In this document: one piece after another, positions 1 through 9,654 of the stretch
Layout: each line of letters starts with the position of its first letter
How positions within the stretch are numbered: the stretch's first letter is position 1
Assembly: GCA_032718475.1 (NCBI GenBank)
Contig: JAUCBJ010007198.1
Coordinates: forward strand, 1-33,727
Reading direction: 5' to 3'
Length of the DNA stretch: 33,727 nucleotides
Source: Nemertoderma westbladi
Lineage: Eukaryota; Xenacoelomorpha; Nemertodermatida; Nemertodermatidae
Position numbers and translations under genes: made by a program
The notes under the pieces: model-generated
Told to the model about the DNA's origin: nothing
What the model saw: the letters and a program-made list of their open reading frames with translations, nothing else
Databases searched by the model: none

Positions 1-1066
1 CGATTGGGTCCGATGTGGTACCCATAAGGTCCGATGTGGTACCGATTTGGTCCAATGTGGTACCGATTTGGTCCGATGTGTTACCGATTGGGTCCGATTT
101 GGTACCGATTGGGTCCGATGTGGTACCCATAAGGTCCGATGTGATACCGATTTGGTCCGATTTGGTACCGATTGGGTCTGATGTGGTACCCATTTGGTCC
201 AATGTGGTACCCATTTGGTCCGATGTGGTACCCATATGGTCCGATATGGTACCCATTTGATCCGATGTGGTACCGATTTGGTCCAATGTGGTACCGATTT
301 GGTCCGATGTGGTACCGATTGGGTCCGATGTGGTACCGATTGGGTCCGATGTGGTACCCATAAGGTCCGATGTGATACCGATTTGGTCCGATTTGGTACC
401 GATTGGGTCCGATGTGGTGCCGATTTGTTCCAATGTCGTACCGATGTGGTACCGATTGGGTCCGATGTGGTACCGATTGGGTCCGATGTGGTACCCATAA
501 GGTCCGATGTGGTACCGATTTGGTCCAATGTGGTACCGATTTGGTCCAATGTGGTACCGATTTGGTCCGATGTGGTACTGATGTGGTACCAATTGGGTCC
601 GATGTGGTACCGATTGGGTCCAATGTGGTACCCATAAGGTCCGATGTGATACCGATTTGGTACCGATTGGGTCCGATGTGGTGCCGATTGGGTCCGATGT
701 GGTACCGATTGGGTCCGATGTGGTACCCATAAGGTCCGATGTGATACCGATTTGGTCCGATTTGGTACCGATTGGGTCCGATGTGGTGCCGATTTGTTCA
801 AATGTCGTACCGATGTGGTACCGATTGGGTCCGATGTGGTACCGATTGGGTCCGATGTGGTACCCATAAGGTCCGATGTGGTACCGATTTGGTCCAATGT
901 GGTACCGATTTGGTCCGATGTGGTACCGATTGGGTCCGATGTGGTACCGATTGGGTCCGATGTGGTACCCATAAGGTCCGATGTGATACCGATTGGGTCC
1001 GATGTGGTGCCGATTTGTTACAATGTGGTACCAATGTGGTACCGATTGGGTCCGATGTGGTACTGA
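1..1066. repeat. 21-bp minisatellite array, left arm
   Basis: The stretch is a continuous array of about 21-bp units built on GGTCCGATGTGGTACC plus a variable CGATTGG or CATAAG segment. Each unit is itself two related 10-11 bp halves beginning CCGAT. Most units carry a GGTACC (KpnI) site. It starts before the window. Read inward from its right end, the array matches the opposite-strand array starting near 4793 almost base for base, so the two are arms of one inverted repeat. Long open frames here (VPIGSDV-type 7-residue repeats) follow from the unit length being a multiple of three and are not evidence of a protein. Confidence 0.97.
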
Positions 1067-1430
1067 TTTTCTTATTATTTTGGTTAATGCAGCATACATG
1101 TAACTGTAAGCGCAACCTGTTCTTTTACTTTATTTTGTTTATTTGTCAGTTTATTAATGTTTAATAATTTGGCATAATGATATACTGTAATACCCAAAAA
1201 ATATCAACATCTAGGAGAAGAGTATTTTGTACTCTTGATGACATTTGAATTCCCGATAGACTGTATGGTTTATGAATGCCATGGAGTTTTATCACCGAAC
1301 ATCTAACTGTCAATCGAAAGAGACATTGTAGTAACACCATATGCGATCCGAGGATTCAATCATGCAACATATTCTTCCACCAATCGGAATGGACTGTGGA
1401 GTCGTCTGGGATCTCTGGATCATGTGCGGT
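1067..1430. repeat. Unique part of left inverted-repeat arm
   Basis: This AT-rich segment is the reverse complement of about 4440-4793, with small differences. Matching landmarks include the TTAATAAACTGACAAATAAAC region, the AGAGTACAAAATACTCTTCTCC region and the GGTGGAAGAATATG region. Similarity fades near 1425 on this side and near 4445 on the other. It contains no convincing gene. An inverted copy of the dispersed AACAGGTT...ACAGT motif lies at 1103-1126. Confidence 0.9.
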
Positions 1431-1535
1431 ATCGATTACGTCTGACCGGGTCTGATGTGGTAGCGATTAGGTTCGTTGTGAACCCGGTTGGATCCGATGT
1501 GGTATCGATTTGGACCGATGTGGTAACTCTATCCT
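1428..1535. repeat. Degenerate 21-bp repeat fragment
   Basis: Several diverged copies of the 21-bp unit (GTCTGATGTGGTAGCGATT, GATCCGATGTGGTATCGATT, GGACCGATGTGGTAAC) follow the left arm. They look like an older, unhomogenised piece of the same array family. No equivalent was noticed at the matching place on the right arm. Confidence 0.75.
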
Positions 1536-2990
1536 ACACACTTATTTTAATTTATTTTGTGTATTTTACGATCACTATTCTAGGTACTTATTTTACATTG
1601 TATATCAGTATATTGCATACTTTCAGTACATATTTACTAATATTGTAATTAATTGATATTGGACTTGTTTTATATCGTGTATACTGTATGTTAAGTTAAT
1701 ATTAAACTACGTTGATGGATTTTATTGTGTGTAAGTGATACTTTCACAAAAATATGTTAATAATGGTTCCTACGTCCTGGTCATTCATTATTATTTAATT
1801 TTTACTTTATTAAACTTGGATTTGTCCCATAATGTATACTTCGCTAAACGGACCCAAAGCACCCGGTTTCTACCTTTTTCTCATCCCAGAGGTTTTTCTA
1901 TGGTGTTACAGTACACTATTTTTTATATGTCAGAAGGAAGCAATATACAGTACTACTTGGGAAGAACAGAAAATCACTGTGTTTTTGTACTATACTAAAA
2001 TGTTGTGGATGTCCGTAAATAACAAGTCATTGAAGGACCATGTTCTAGCGGAAAATATTTTACGTTAGCCGGAAAACCAAAACACTAAGCGAGGTAAAGC
2101 CTCGCTTAGTAAAACCTGGAACCTTTTTGAGATTCAAATCCGTTTTAGGAGCTTATCGTGCCAAGGAGCACGAGAAATCCATTACACAAATGTCATGGGT
2201 GAAAGGGAGTTGTGGCGGGGCAATTCTGTCGACAAACCTGAACAGCATTCTTAATATATATGTAATATATATAATGCAGCTGCAATGCAGCATGCCGATC
2301 GTAGTAGTAGCTCTCTAAGCAATAATCCAAACGGAATGAACTCAATGAAGATACACTACTGTATAGAATATCAAGCTAACAGTCGGCCGAGGATGGAGGC
2401 GTCCCGAATTCTCCTCTTTCAATTGCTGCAACCCGAAGGTGGGGGTGGGTGGGCGCTTCTCCTTTCCCAAGTTTTGCCCCAAGTAAGTCAACTGGTCCGC
2501 ATTTTATCGACCTTGAATGACCACAAAAACGACCAAGATTGTCTTAAACCATGGCAAACTTAGGCAACTTAGCTGATCCTAGACTCTGTCAATGTTCTTG
2601 GCAAACGAGACAACTGTTGCATTGCTATTGCACACTTTATCTTGGATTTACAGTACTGTATATTTATTTACATTATGAGTATTTTGCTTACAAAAGCTTA
2701 TGTAGCAGTGTATATTTTCGTATCATAGAAGCAATGTTTCGATTATTGAGATGCTTCTATTGTGTGCCGGGTCGCACCCGTCACAGAGACATACAGTATA
2801 GTATACGACATCGATTGGCATAGTATGGCAGGGCCCTAGACTTACTACTGTACAAATTATTATAGTTACTTTTTAAAGTTTCATTTCCCAATTATTATAA
2901 TGCAGTATGTTATTCTTTACATGAACCATTTCGACTCCCTATCCACCTGCGAATATCTGCGAACCACCTATTTAAGCAGGCATTTGAGTG
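1536..2990. other. Non-coding spacer between inverted arms
   Basis: No reading frame here resembles a known protein. The left half is AT-rich. A short G-rich patch lies near 2435-2455. A perfect stem-loop is listed separately at 2084-2110. Small open frames near 1735-2070, 2285-2560 and 2551-2823 have no recognisable motif. Confidence 0.5.
2084..2110. other. Perfect 11-bp stem-loop
   Basis: ACTAAGCGAGG and CCTCGCTTAGT are exact reverse complements separated by TAAAG. The stem is strong, but no gene or element boundary is visible around it, so its role is unknown. Confidence 0.6.
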
Positions 2991-3000
2991 GAAGCCTCTG

Positions 3001-3270
3001 AACAGAACACTAACCATTTTTAGGGGTGGATGGATGGTCTGTGCGGCAACTGAACAGAACACTGACCTTTATTAGGGTGGAATGGATGGTCTGTGCGGCA
3101 ACTGAACAGAACACTAAGCGTTATTAGGGGTGGATGAATGGTCTGTGCGGCAACTGAACAGAACACTAACCGTTATTAGGGGTGGATGGTCTGTGCGGCA
3201 ACTGAACAGAACACTAACCGTTATTAGGGGTGGATGGATGGTCTGTGCGGCAACTGAACAGAACACTAGA
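3001..3270. repeat. Five copies of a ~52-bp minisatellite
   Basis: Units share GGTCTGTGCGGCAACTGAAC followed by AGAACACTAACCGTTATTAGG, with small indels in the TGGATGGATGG segment. The last copy runs directly into the reading frame that ends at 3586. The unit is not a multiple of three, so the repeats are unlikely to be coding themselves. Confidence 0.9.
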
Positions 3271-3586
3271 AAGCCTCGCCCACTTCCAGAGTTGGTTAGA
3301 TTGGGTCACAGATTCAATGTATAGGGATGTGGAAAGAGCATTCATTGGACAAGGTAATTATAAACTTGATATAACTTATAAAAGATTCCGACTAACTCCC
3401 AGTGCCTGGGAAGGGATGAACACGGAGCAAAGGCAGAAACATGTGAAGGCCTTTCTGAACTTTGTTCCACGTGGTACCTACGCCGCTGTTACATCCAGCG
3501 ATGGAAAACTAGCTACGATAAAGCCCAAACTGACAGGTGGTAAAAAGAAGGGGCAAAAGGCGCGTAAACGGTCGGGGAAGAAGTAA
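3269..3586 (+). CDS. Basic C-terminal reading frame, unidentified (possible terminal exon)
   Basis: The open frame nominally begins at an ATG at 3230, but its first 13 residues come from the upstream minisatellite. Unique coding-like sequence starts near 3269. It gives roughly 105 residues, beginning SLAHFQSWLDWVTDSMYRDV, rich in aromatic and charged residues in the middle. It ends in a strongly basic tail (GGKKKGQKARKRSGKK) that could be a nuclear localisation or nucleic-acid binding tail. An AATAAA signal lies at 3659-3664, about 75 bases after the stop, as expected for a gene 3' end. ACTTCCAG at about 3281-3288 could be a splice acceptor, which would make this a terminal exon of a larger gene or a truncated transposon gene. 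I do not recognise the family. Its position in the middle of an inverted repeat favours an element-borne or captured fragment. Confidence 0.35.
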   Translation, partial: ESLAHFQSWLDWVTDSMYRDVERAFIGQGNYKLDITYKRFRLTPSAWEGMNTEQRQKHVKAFLNFVPRGTYAAVTSSDGKLATIKPKLTGGKKKGQKARKRSGKK

Positions 3587-3658
3587 ATATAGTGTATAGG
3601 TCAACTTTATACTGTATTATATGATATTATGTTCTGATTATAAAACATATAAACTTCA

Positions 3659-3664
3659 AATAAA
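3659..3664 (+). promoter_or_regulatory. Candidate polyadenylation signal
   Basis: AATAAA lies about 75 bases downstream of the stop of the basic reading frame. Such hexamers are common in AT-rich DNA, so support comes mainly from position. Confidence 0.35.
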
Positions 3665-4109
3665 AACCATCTGTAACATTGAATTGAACTAGGCCTACGG
3701 TAAGTACACTACACAGTATATGGCCCAAATTAAATTTGGATAAAATAAGAATTAATTTTATCGAAAGACCAGATCAGTGACCAACAAAATCAACATACTT
3801 TTGTAAAAGTAGCCCACTTAACAGTGTGTGTTATACAGTATATAAGCGAGGGTTATAATATACAGTCTTATTGAAACCTACTCAAAAGTATGTTATTAAT
3901 AATTTAATACAATTATAATAAATATATTTTACGAAATTCCACTAAAAATACTTTCAAATTTGTTATCTTTGCTTTTTGTGCCGGGCCGGAAATGAGTAAT
4001 TTTTTCCTTAGGGAAAATAGTGCCCATCTCGTTATTAATCGATAATTTTCTCAGCGCAAAAACTATGTAAAAAATATAAATAAATGTATAACTAGAGTAA
4101 TGTATAATA
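3665..4109. other. AT-rich spacer without recognised gene
   Basis: This is low-complexity AT-rich sequence with several TACAGTATA words. No coding similarity was seen. Confidence 0.5.
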
Positions 4110-4434
4110 ATATGAAATACAGTATAAATAATATGCAATGATCTGGGATTGTTTGAGAAATAAATTATATAAGAAATTGAAAATATTTATTTACTTCCTA
4201 AGTAAAAACGCAACGACATGCGCACACCACAATAGATTAAAACAATTCCAACGGTCACTAATGGCTGATAGTGGCCGTAACTAAATAATATAATAATATA
4301 TTATCTATAATTTGATCTTCAAAAAGTTGAAAATTTATAATTAGATAAAATGTACTGTGTAGGCCTACAGTACATATGAAATACAGTATAAATATGTCAT
4401 GATCTGGGATTGTTTGAGCAATAAAGTAGATGGC
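4110..4434. repeat. Direct repeat pair of ~55 bp
   Basis: ATATGAAATACAGTATAAAT followed by ATGATCTGGGATTGTTTGAG occurs at 4110-4158 and again at 4374-4430, with small differences. The second copy abuts the start of the right inverted-repeat arm, so the duplication may mark an old insertion boundary. Confidence 0.75.
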
Positions 4435-4439
4435 ACCTC

Positions 4440-4792
4440 CAGCGTCCATGGATCCCAGGCGACTCCATTCCGATTGGTGGAAGAATATGTTGCATGATTG
4501 AATCCTCGGATCGCATATCGTGTTACTACAATGTCTCTTTCGATTGACAGTTAGATGTTCGTTGATAAAACGCCATGGCATTCATAAACCATACAGTCTA
4601 TTGGGAATTCAAATGTCATCAAGAGTACAAAATACTCTTCTCCTAGATGTTGATATTTTTTGGGTATTACAGTATATCATTATGCCAAATTATTAAACAT
4701 TAATAAACTGACAAATAAACAAAATAAAGTAAAAGAACAGGTTGCGCTTACAGTTACATGTATGCTGCATTAACCAAAATAATAAGAAAATC
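4440..4792. repeat. Unique part of right inverted-repeat arm
   Basis: This is the reverse complement of 1067-1425 with few differences. It holds a copy of the dispersed AACAGGTT...ACAGT motif at 4733-4756, followed by TTAACCAAAATAATAAG, and runs straight into the right 21-bp array. Confidence 0.9.
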
Positions 4793-6030
4793 AGTACCAC
4801 ATCGGACCCAATCGGTACCACATTGGTACCACATTGTAACAAATCGGCACCACATCGGACCCAATCGGTATCACATCGGACCTTATGGGTACCACATCGG
4901 ACCCAATCGGTACCACATCGGACCCAATCGGTACCACATCGGACCAAATCGGTACCACATTGGACCAAATCGGTACCACATCGGACCTTATGGGTACCAC
5001 ATCGGACCCAATCGGTACCACATCGGACCCAATCGGTACCACATCGGTACGACATTGGAACAAATCGGCACCACATCGGACCCAATCGGTACCAAATCGG
5101 ACCAAATCGGTATCACATCGGACCTTATGGGTACCACATCGGACCCAATCGGTACCACATCGGACCCAATCGGCACCACATTGGACCAAATCGGTACCAC
5201 ATCGGATCAAATGGGTACCATATCGGACCATATGGGTACCACATCGGACCAAATGGGTACCACATTGGACCAAATGGGTACCACATCAGACCCAATCGGT
5301 ACCAAATCGGACCAAATCGGTATCACATCGGACCTTATGGGTACCACATCGGACCCAATCGGTACCAAATCGGACCCAATCGGTACCACATCGGACCAAA
5401 TCGGTACCACATTGGACCAAATCGGTACCACATCGGACCTTATGGGTACCACATCGGACCCAATCGGTACCACATCGGACCCAATCGGTACCACATCGGT
5501 ACGACATTGGAACAAATCGGCACCACATCGGACCCAATCGGTACCAAATCGGACCAAATCGGTATCACATCGGACCTTATGGGTACCACATCGGACCCAA
5601 TCGGTACCACATCGGACCCAATTGGCACCACATCGGACCCAATCGGTACCAAATCGGTATCACATCGGACCTTATGGGTACCACATCGGACCCAATCGGT
5701 ACCACATCGGACCCAATCGGTACCACATCAGTACCACATCGGACCAAATCGGTACCACATTGGACCAAATCGGTACCACATCGGTACCACATTGGACCAA
5801 ATCGGTACCTCATCGGACCTTATGGGTACCACATCGGACCCAATCGGTACCACATCGGACCCAATCGGTACCACATCGGTACGACATTGGAACAAATCGG
5901 CACCACATCGGACCCAATCGGACCAAATCGGTATCACATCGGACCTTATGGGTACCGGGCATCGGACCCAATCGGTACCACATCGGACCCAATCGGTACC
6001 ACATCGGACCACATCGGACCACATCGGGGC
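4793..6030. repeat. 21-bp minisatellite array, right arm (inverted)
   Basis: This is the reverse-complement orientation of the array at 1-1066. The first few hundred bases outward from the arm junction match that array almost exactly, including irregular units such as the CATTGGTACC and CATTGTAACAAATCGG positions. All three plus-strand frames stay open for 391 to 437 codons, because the unit is 7 codons long and stop-free in each frame. The array is bounded by inverted copies of the AGCAGGTTACAGT motif (4733-4756 and 6029-6052), so it may sit inside a short TIR element. Confidence 0.97.
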
Positions 6031-6133
6031 CACTGCAACCTGCTCCTTTCCCTAAATTGAGAATATAACATTGAGGCGGGATATTAATTCGCCAAGATGG
6101 GATTTGAGTCCAGTCCCCCCCCCCCCCCCCCCC
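6029..6133 (-). repeat. Dispersed motif plus poly-C terminal unit
   Basis: On the minus strand this reads poly-G, then a segment with ATATCCCGCCTCAATG, then CTCAATTTAGGG, then AAAGGAGCAGGTTGCAGTGG. The same order is found on the plus strand at 12177-12298, beginning with poly-G. The two copies are therefore diverged members of one repeat family in opposite orientation. Confidence 0.8.
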
Positions 6134-6477
6134 GTTTCAAATTATTTCAAACAATGCATTTGATAACGTTTTCTCTTTCAAACTTCTTGCCTTCCCTTCC
6201 GCAGACTGGAGAACTGAAGATTGTCTCTAGTGCATGTGTTATATATCAGTCAGTCAGTATATAGTACAGTATAGTATAGTATAATTATACAAATACAATA
6301 ACTGCCAAGCTCATTGTGTATACCTGCAGACGGGTACAGTACTGTATAAGTAGGGGCAATAGTCTCTGCATTAGATATTGTAGTATCTAGTACCTACTGC
6401 AGTGCAGTACCGGTTACCAGCCTGACATGTTGTCAGAAAGACTAACAATTACCCGGTACTGAATTACTGATACGAGT
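6134..6477. other. Spacer without recognised gene
   Basis: The sequence is AT-rich with many TACAGTA and AGTATA words. I see no gene or clear repeat unit. Confidence 0.5.
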
Positions 6478-6536
6478 TTGGTCAGTTGGCTGGTTGGTGC
6501 TGGAACTTGTTATTTACATCCTAAATTGCTATTTTA

Positions 6537-6645
6537 TGGCCGATGTGGCTCCGATGTGGCCCCGATGTGGTCCGATGTGGCCCCGATGTGGTCCGATGTG
6601 GTCCGATTTGGTCCGATGTGGTACCGATTGGGTCCGATGTGGCTT
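6537..6645. repeat. Short third array of the 21-bp family
   Basis: Units of CCGATGTGGCCC and CCGATGTGGTCC (10-12 bp halves) pass into two full GGTCCGATGTGGTACCGATT units. This looks like an early or truncated stage of the array seen at 1-1066 and 4793-6030. Confidence 0.85.
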
Positions 6646-6654
6646 TTAGACGGA

Positions 6655-6885
6655 CCCGTCTGCCTGGTGCTAGCGCTAGGTTCGGCTGATTTCTGCGCCA
6701 GGCAAATATGTACGCCGGGCTGCCGGGTGTGCTGGGTTGATTCCTGCTCCGGCGCCGGGTCAATTTCTGCAGCGACGACGCTGTATTTCGAATATTTCGA
6801 CGCCTGCTGCGCCGAGCGCATAGCATCTCTATCATTGCCAGTCTGCCAGTGCTGCGCCGAACGTGTTCGGCGTACATGTCAGCTA
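6655..6885 (+). repeat. GC-rich cassette, copy 1
   Basis: It begins GTCTGCCTGGTGCTAG and runs through TTCGGCTGATTTCTGCGCC, a GCGCCGGG-rich centre and the hairpin CGCCGAACGTGTTCGGCG (about 6855-6872) to TACATGT. It matches 10805-11102 in the same orientation. It is much richer in GC than its surroundings. No protein family is recognised. Confidence 0.85.
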
Positions 6886-7141
6886 TTTACGTATTCACAT
6901 TTACGTGTCACTATTTACTCTACTCTGCCGTGCAATTACTGCCCTACTGCCCTATACTGTATAAAATATATTATAATTTTTACTTATTTTTGCATTCCCA
7001 AATATGGTGCGTCACCTTACAGCCTTAACCTTCTTAATTTTTCGGTATATTTCTGAATTTATCACCTCCTTTTTTTTTAACTTTTATACACTTGCCTAAC
7101 CGAAACACGTTTTTAGCCTGACAGAATTATCTAATTGTTCA
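6886..7141. other. AT-rich spacer
   Basis: No gene or repeat was recognised between the GC-rich cassette and the MITE. Confidence 0.45.
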
Positions 7142-7616
7142 ATTTGAACGGGTCCTACGAATTACCCCAAAATACCCCAAAAAACCCCAAAATATCCCAA
7201 AATACTCCAAAATACCCCAAAATAGTCAAATATTACCCCAAAATACCCCAAAAAGGCTAAAAAATTACCCCAAAATACCCCAAAATAAGCTAACCATGTT
7301 TTTTAACAGCGAGGGAAAGGAGCAGGTTACAGTGGCAAGTTTTTTTAACCAAAACAATAAACGAGAGTGAAGAAAAAAATTTTAATTATTTTGGGGTAAT
7401 TCGTCATTATTTTGGGGTAATTCGTCATTTTGCCATATTTTGGGGTAAATTAAATTTCCAAAACAAAGGCTGAAAAAAAAGTATTTTGGGGTAATTCTAA
7501 ACTATTTTGGGGTATTTTGGGGTAGTTTTATACTATTTTGGGGCCTTTTGGGGTGTTTTGGGGTATTTTGGGGTGTTTTGGTGTATTTTGGGGTAATTCG
7601 TAGGACCGATTTGAAC
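7142..7616. mobile_element. Non-autonomous hAT-like MITE, 459 bp, with 8-bp TSD
   Basis: The element (7150-7608) is bounded by terminal inverted repeats starting GGTCCTACGAATTACCCC (left) and its complement (right, TTCGTAGGACC). It is flanked by an exact 8-bp direct repeat, ATTTGAAC, at 7142-7149 and 7609-7616. The duplication fits the hAT preference nTnnnnAn. Both arms are expanded by runs of ACCCCAAAAT (left) and ATTTTGGGGT (right), so the element can fold into a long hairpin. The loop carries a copy of the dispersed GGGAAAGGAGCAGGTTACAG motif at 7313-7336 followed by TTTAACCAAAACAATAAAC. There is no transposase. Assignment to hAT rests only on duplication length and pattern. Confidence 0.8.
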
Positions 7617-7794
7617 TACAAACCGAAAGAAAATAATTGTATCTAATTTAATTTATGTACGTAATTTAATTTATGTCTGTATGTAGGCTACGTAATTTGC
7701 ACTCTGCCTTACCATACAGTATATCATTTTCTTAATCGTTGTGTTTATATCTACGTATATGTCAGATGTCGGCCCTATTGAAAAGTTTTATTTT

Positions 7795-8030
7795 CTGCGC
7801 CGAACGCGGCGCCGGGTGCCAAAAATCCTGCGCCGGCTCTGAGCAAAACCACGCCGGGTGCAAAAAATCCTGCGCCGGCTTTGAGCAAAACCACGCCGGG
7901 TGCAAAAAATCCTGCGCCGGCTCTGTGCAAACTCACGCCCATGCCGGGTGCAAAAACATGCGCTGGCTCTGTGCAATGCAAAATGCTGCGCCGGGTGAAA
8001 AATGTTCCGCCGGCTCTTCAAAGCTGCACC
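7795..8030 (+). repeat. 42-bp GC-rich minisatellite
   Basis: Repeated units contain TGCGCCGGCTCTGAGCAAAA and CACGCCGGGTGCAAAAAATC. Three are nearly exact, with degenerate copies downstream. The unit is 14 codons long, so short cysteine-rich frames appear on both strands. I treat them as a by-product. The unit shares its GCGCCGG core with the GC-rich cassettes. Confidence 0.85.
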
Positions 8031-8225
8031 GGGCTGACTGGTATAAAACATAAAAATCTCCCTGATACATACTGTACAGTACCTTTAGTATATTCTGTTA
8101 TCTATAATACAGTAATACTTCACCTGCATATAGTATACTGTATGTAATGAATGAAATATGTATGTATTGAAACATATGCCCCGCCCCCCTCCCCTGTCTT
8201 AGTTGATGGTACCTACAAGAGACAT

Positions 8226-8305
8226 GTATTCATTTAAATACTGCATGATATCGTATTCAAAATTCGTATTCATTTAAATACTGCATGATATCGTATTCAA
8301 AATTC
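8226..8305. repeat. Exact 40-bp tandem duplication
   Basis: GTATTCATTTAAATACTGCA plus the next 20 bases occurs twice in a row, at 8226-8265 and 8266-8305, with no visible differences. It is recent and of unknown role. Confidence 0.95.
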
Positions 8306-9560
8306 AACTAACTTTTATGCTCCATAGAAAGTAATAATAAGATACCAAAATAAAAAAGTAAATAATAATAAATAAAAAAGTATGGGGTTTTATGGATTTG
8401 GATATTTGAATATATTATATTAAACTTTATATGGTTTTAATAATTATTATTTCTTGCATGTTAAACTAAATCATCAGGTAGAGCGTGCCATTTAACTGAT
8501 TAATAAGTATTCATGGTAAATTGGCATTCGTTTGTAAAGAACTTGGTTCGTAAACGTTCCGCTCTTAAATGAACGAAAGTTGTGGGTGGGTGAAATGAAA
8601 ATAAGGATACAGAGACGGAAAACCTTAAAGACAAATGCAAAAAGTACAGTAGGTACGTTGTTTTATTCCAAAAGTGTAACATTATTACGAAACAAATACT
8701 AAGAAACACTGCATGTAAATTTTTGTTGTCAAGTAAAGTGTACATTTTTTGAAATTACTCAAATGTTACAATATTAATCATAGAAAGAATATTAAAGACT
8801 ACTGCAGTAGGCCTAGTCCTTGTATTTATGTACTACTTTCTACTGTACTACATACTACGTACTGTGGTCCTATACGTCTATGCTACAGATACAGTATGTC
8901 TGAATGAATAATGACTAGCTGTATGTTATGTTTATTAATATCGGCAGAATAACAATATAATATTAATTTTTGCACATGTACGTACACGTACAGTAGATTT
9001 AAATATAATGAACACATATCTGGCAAAGTACGCTAATAAGCGTATGTACTATTGTAATAGAAATACGGATAATGGTATTCAGGTAAAATTAGTAAAATAA
9101 TTAAAATTATAGTTTATTTACAGTACTTACAGTTGGTGCATGTTAATTATTAAAAAAATGAAATTACAGTAAAATTAAATTAAAATCCGGCAAAGCATTA
9201 GGTTAAAGGCTTCAACAACATACTGTACAGTACTAAAGGCAAACATATTAATAAGGGACAAGTTTACAATACTCTATAGGATACAAACAACACAAAAATA
9301 CGTATTTATACGGAATATAAATTTGGTACCGTAGGTACACTGTACAGTAGTACCGTATGTCGCATAAGTACAGGTAAAATATTACTGCTGAAATAAAACG
9401 TGCAAAGTAAAGTAACTACAAAAGATAGGATAACAATTAAACATAAAATAACACTATTTTAAAATTTAACATACAAAAAAAATATTTTTTGGGATTGAAA
9501 AAAATGAAAATAATAAGTACTGTAGCTATGTAGATTTTAATAAAGAAATCGTTGTATCCG
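8306..9560. other. AT-rich spacer without recognised gene
   Basis: The stretch is low in GC with many TACTGTACAGTA words. Short open frames have no recognisable motif. I see no RNA gene. Confidence 0.5.
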
Positions 9561-9654
9561 AAAGATGTTGCTTTCGCTACTGCCACTTGGCGCACAGGAG
9601 TATCACTATATATTCATTTTAAGGGACATTTCGCAGTCTAGTCTATTTTTGAAT

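Noticed and set aside
4742-6068. Three overlapping 391-437 codon frames on the plus strand
   Set aside because: They are made of the 21-bp array read in all three frames. There is no start context, domain or unique sequence.
6655-6885. Helitron end suggested by the GC-rich hairpin
   Set aside because: No CTRR end follows the hairpin at the expected distance and no TC start was found.
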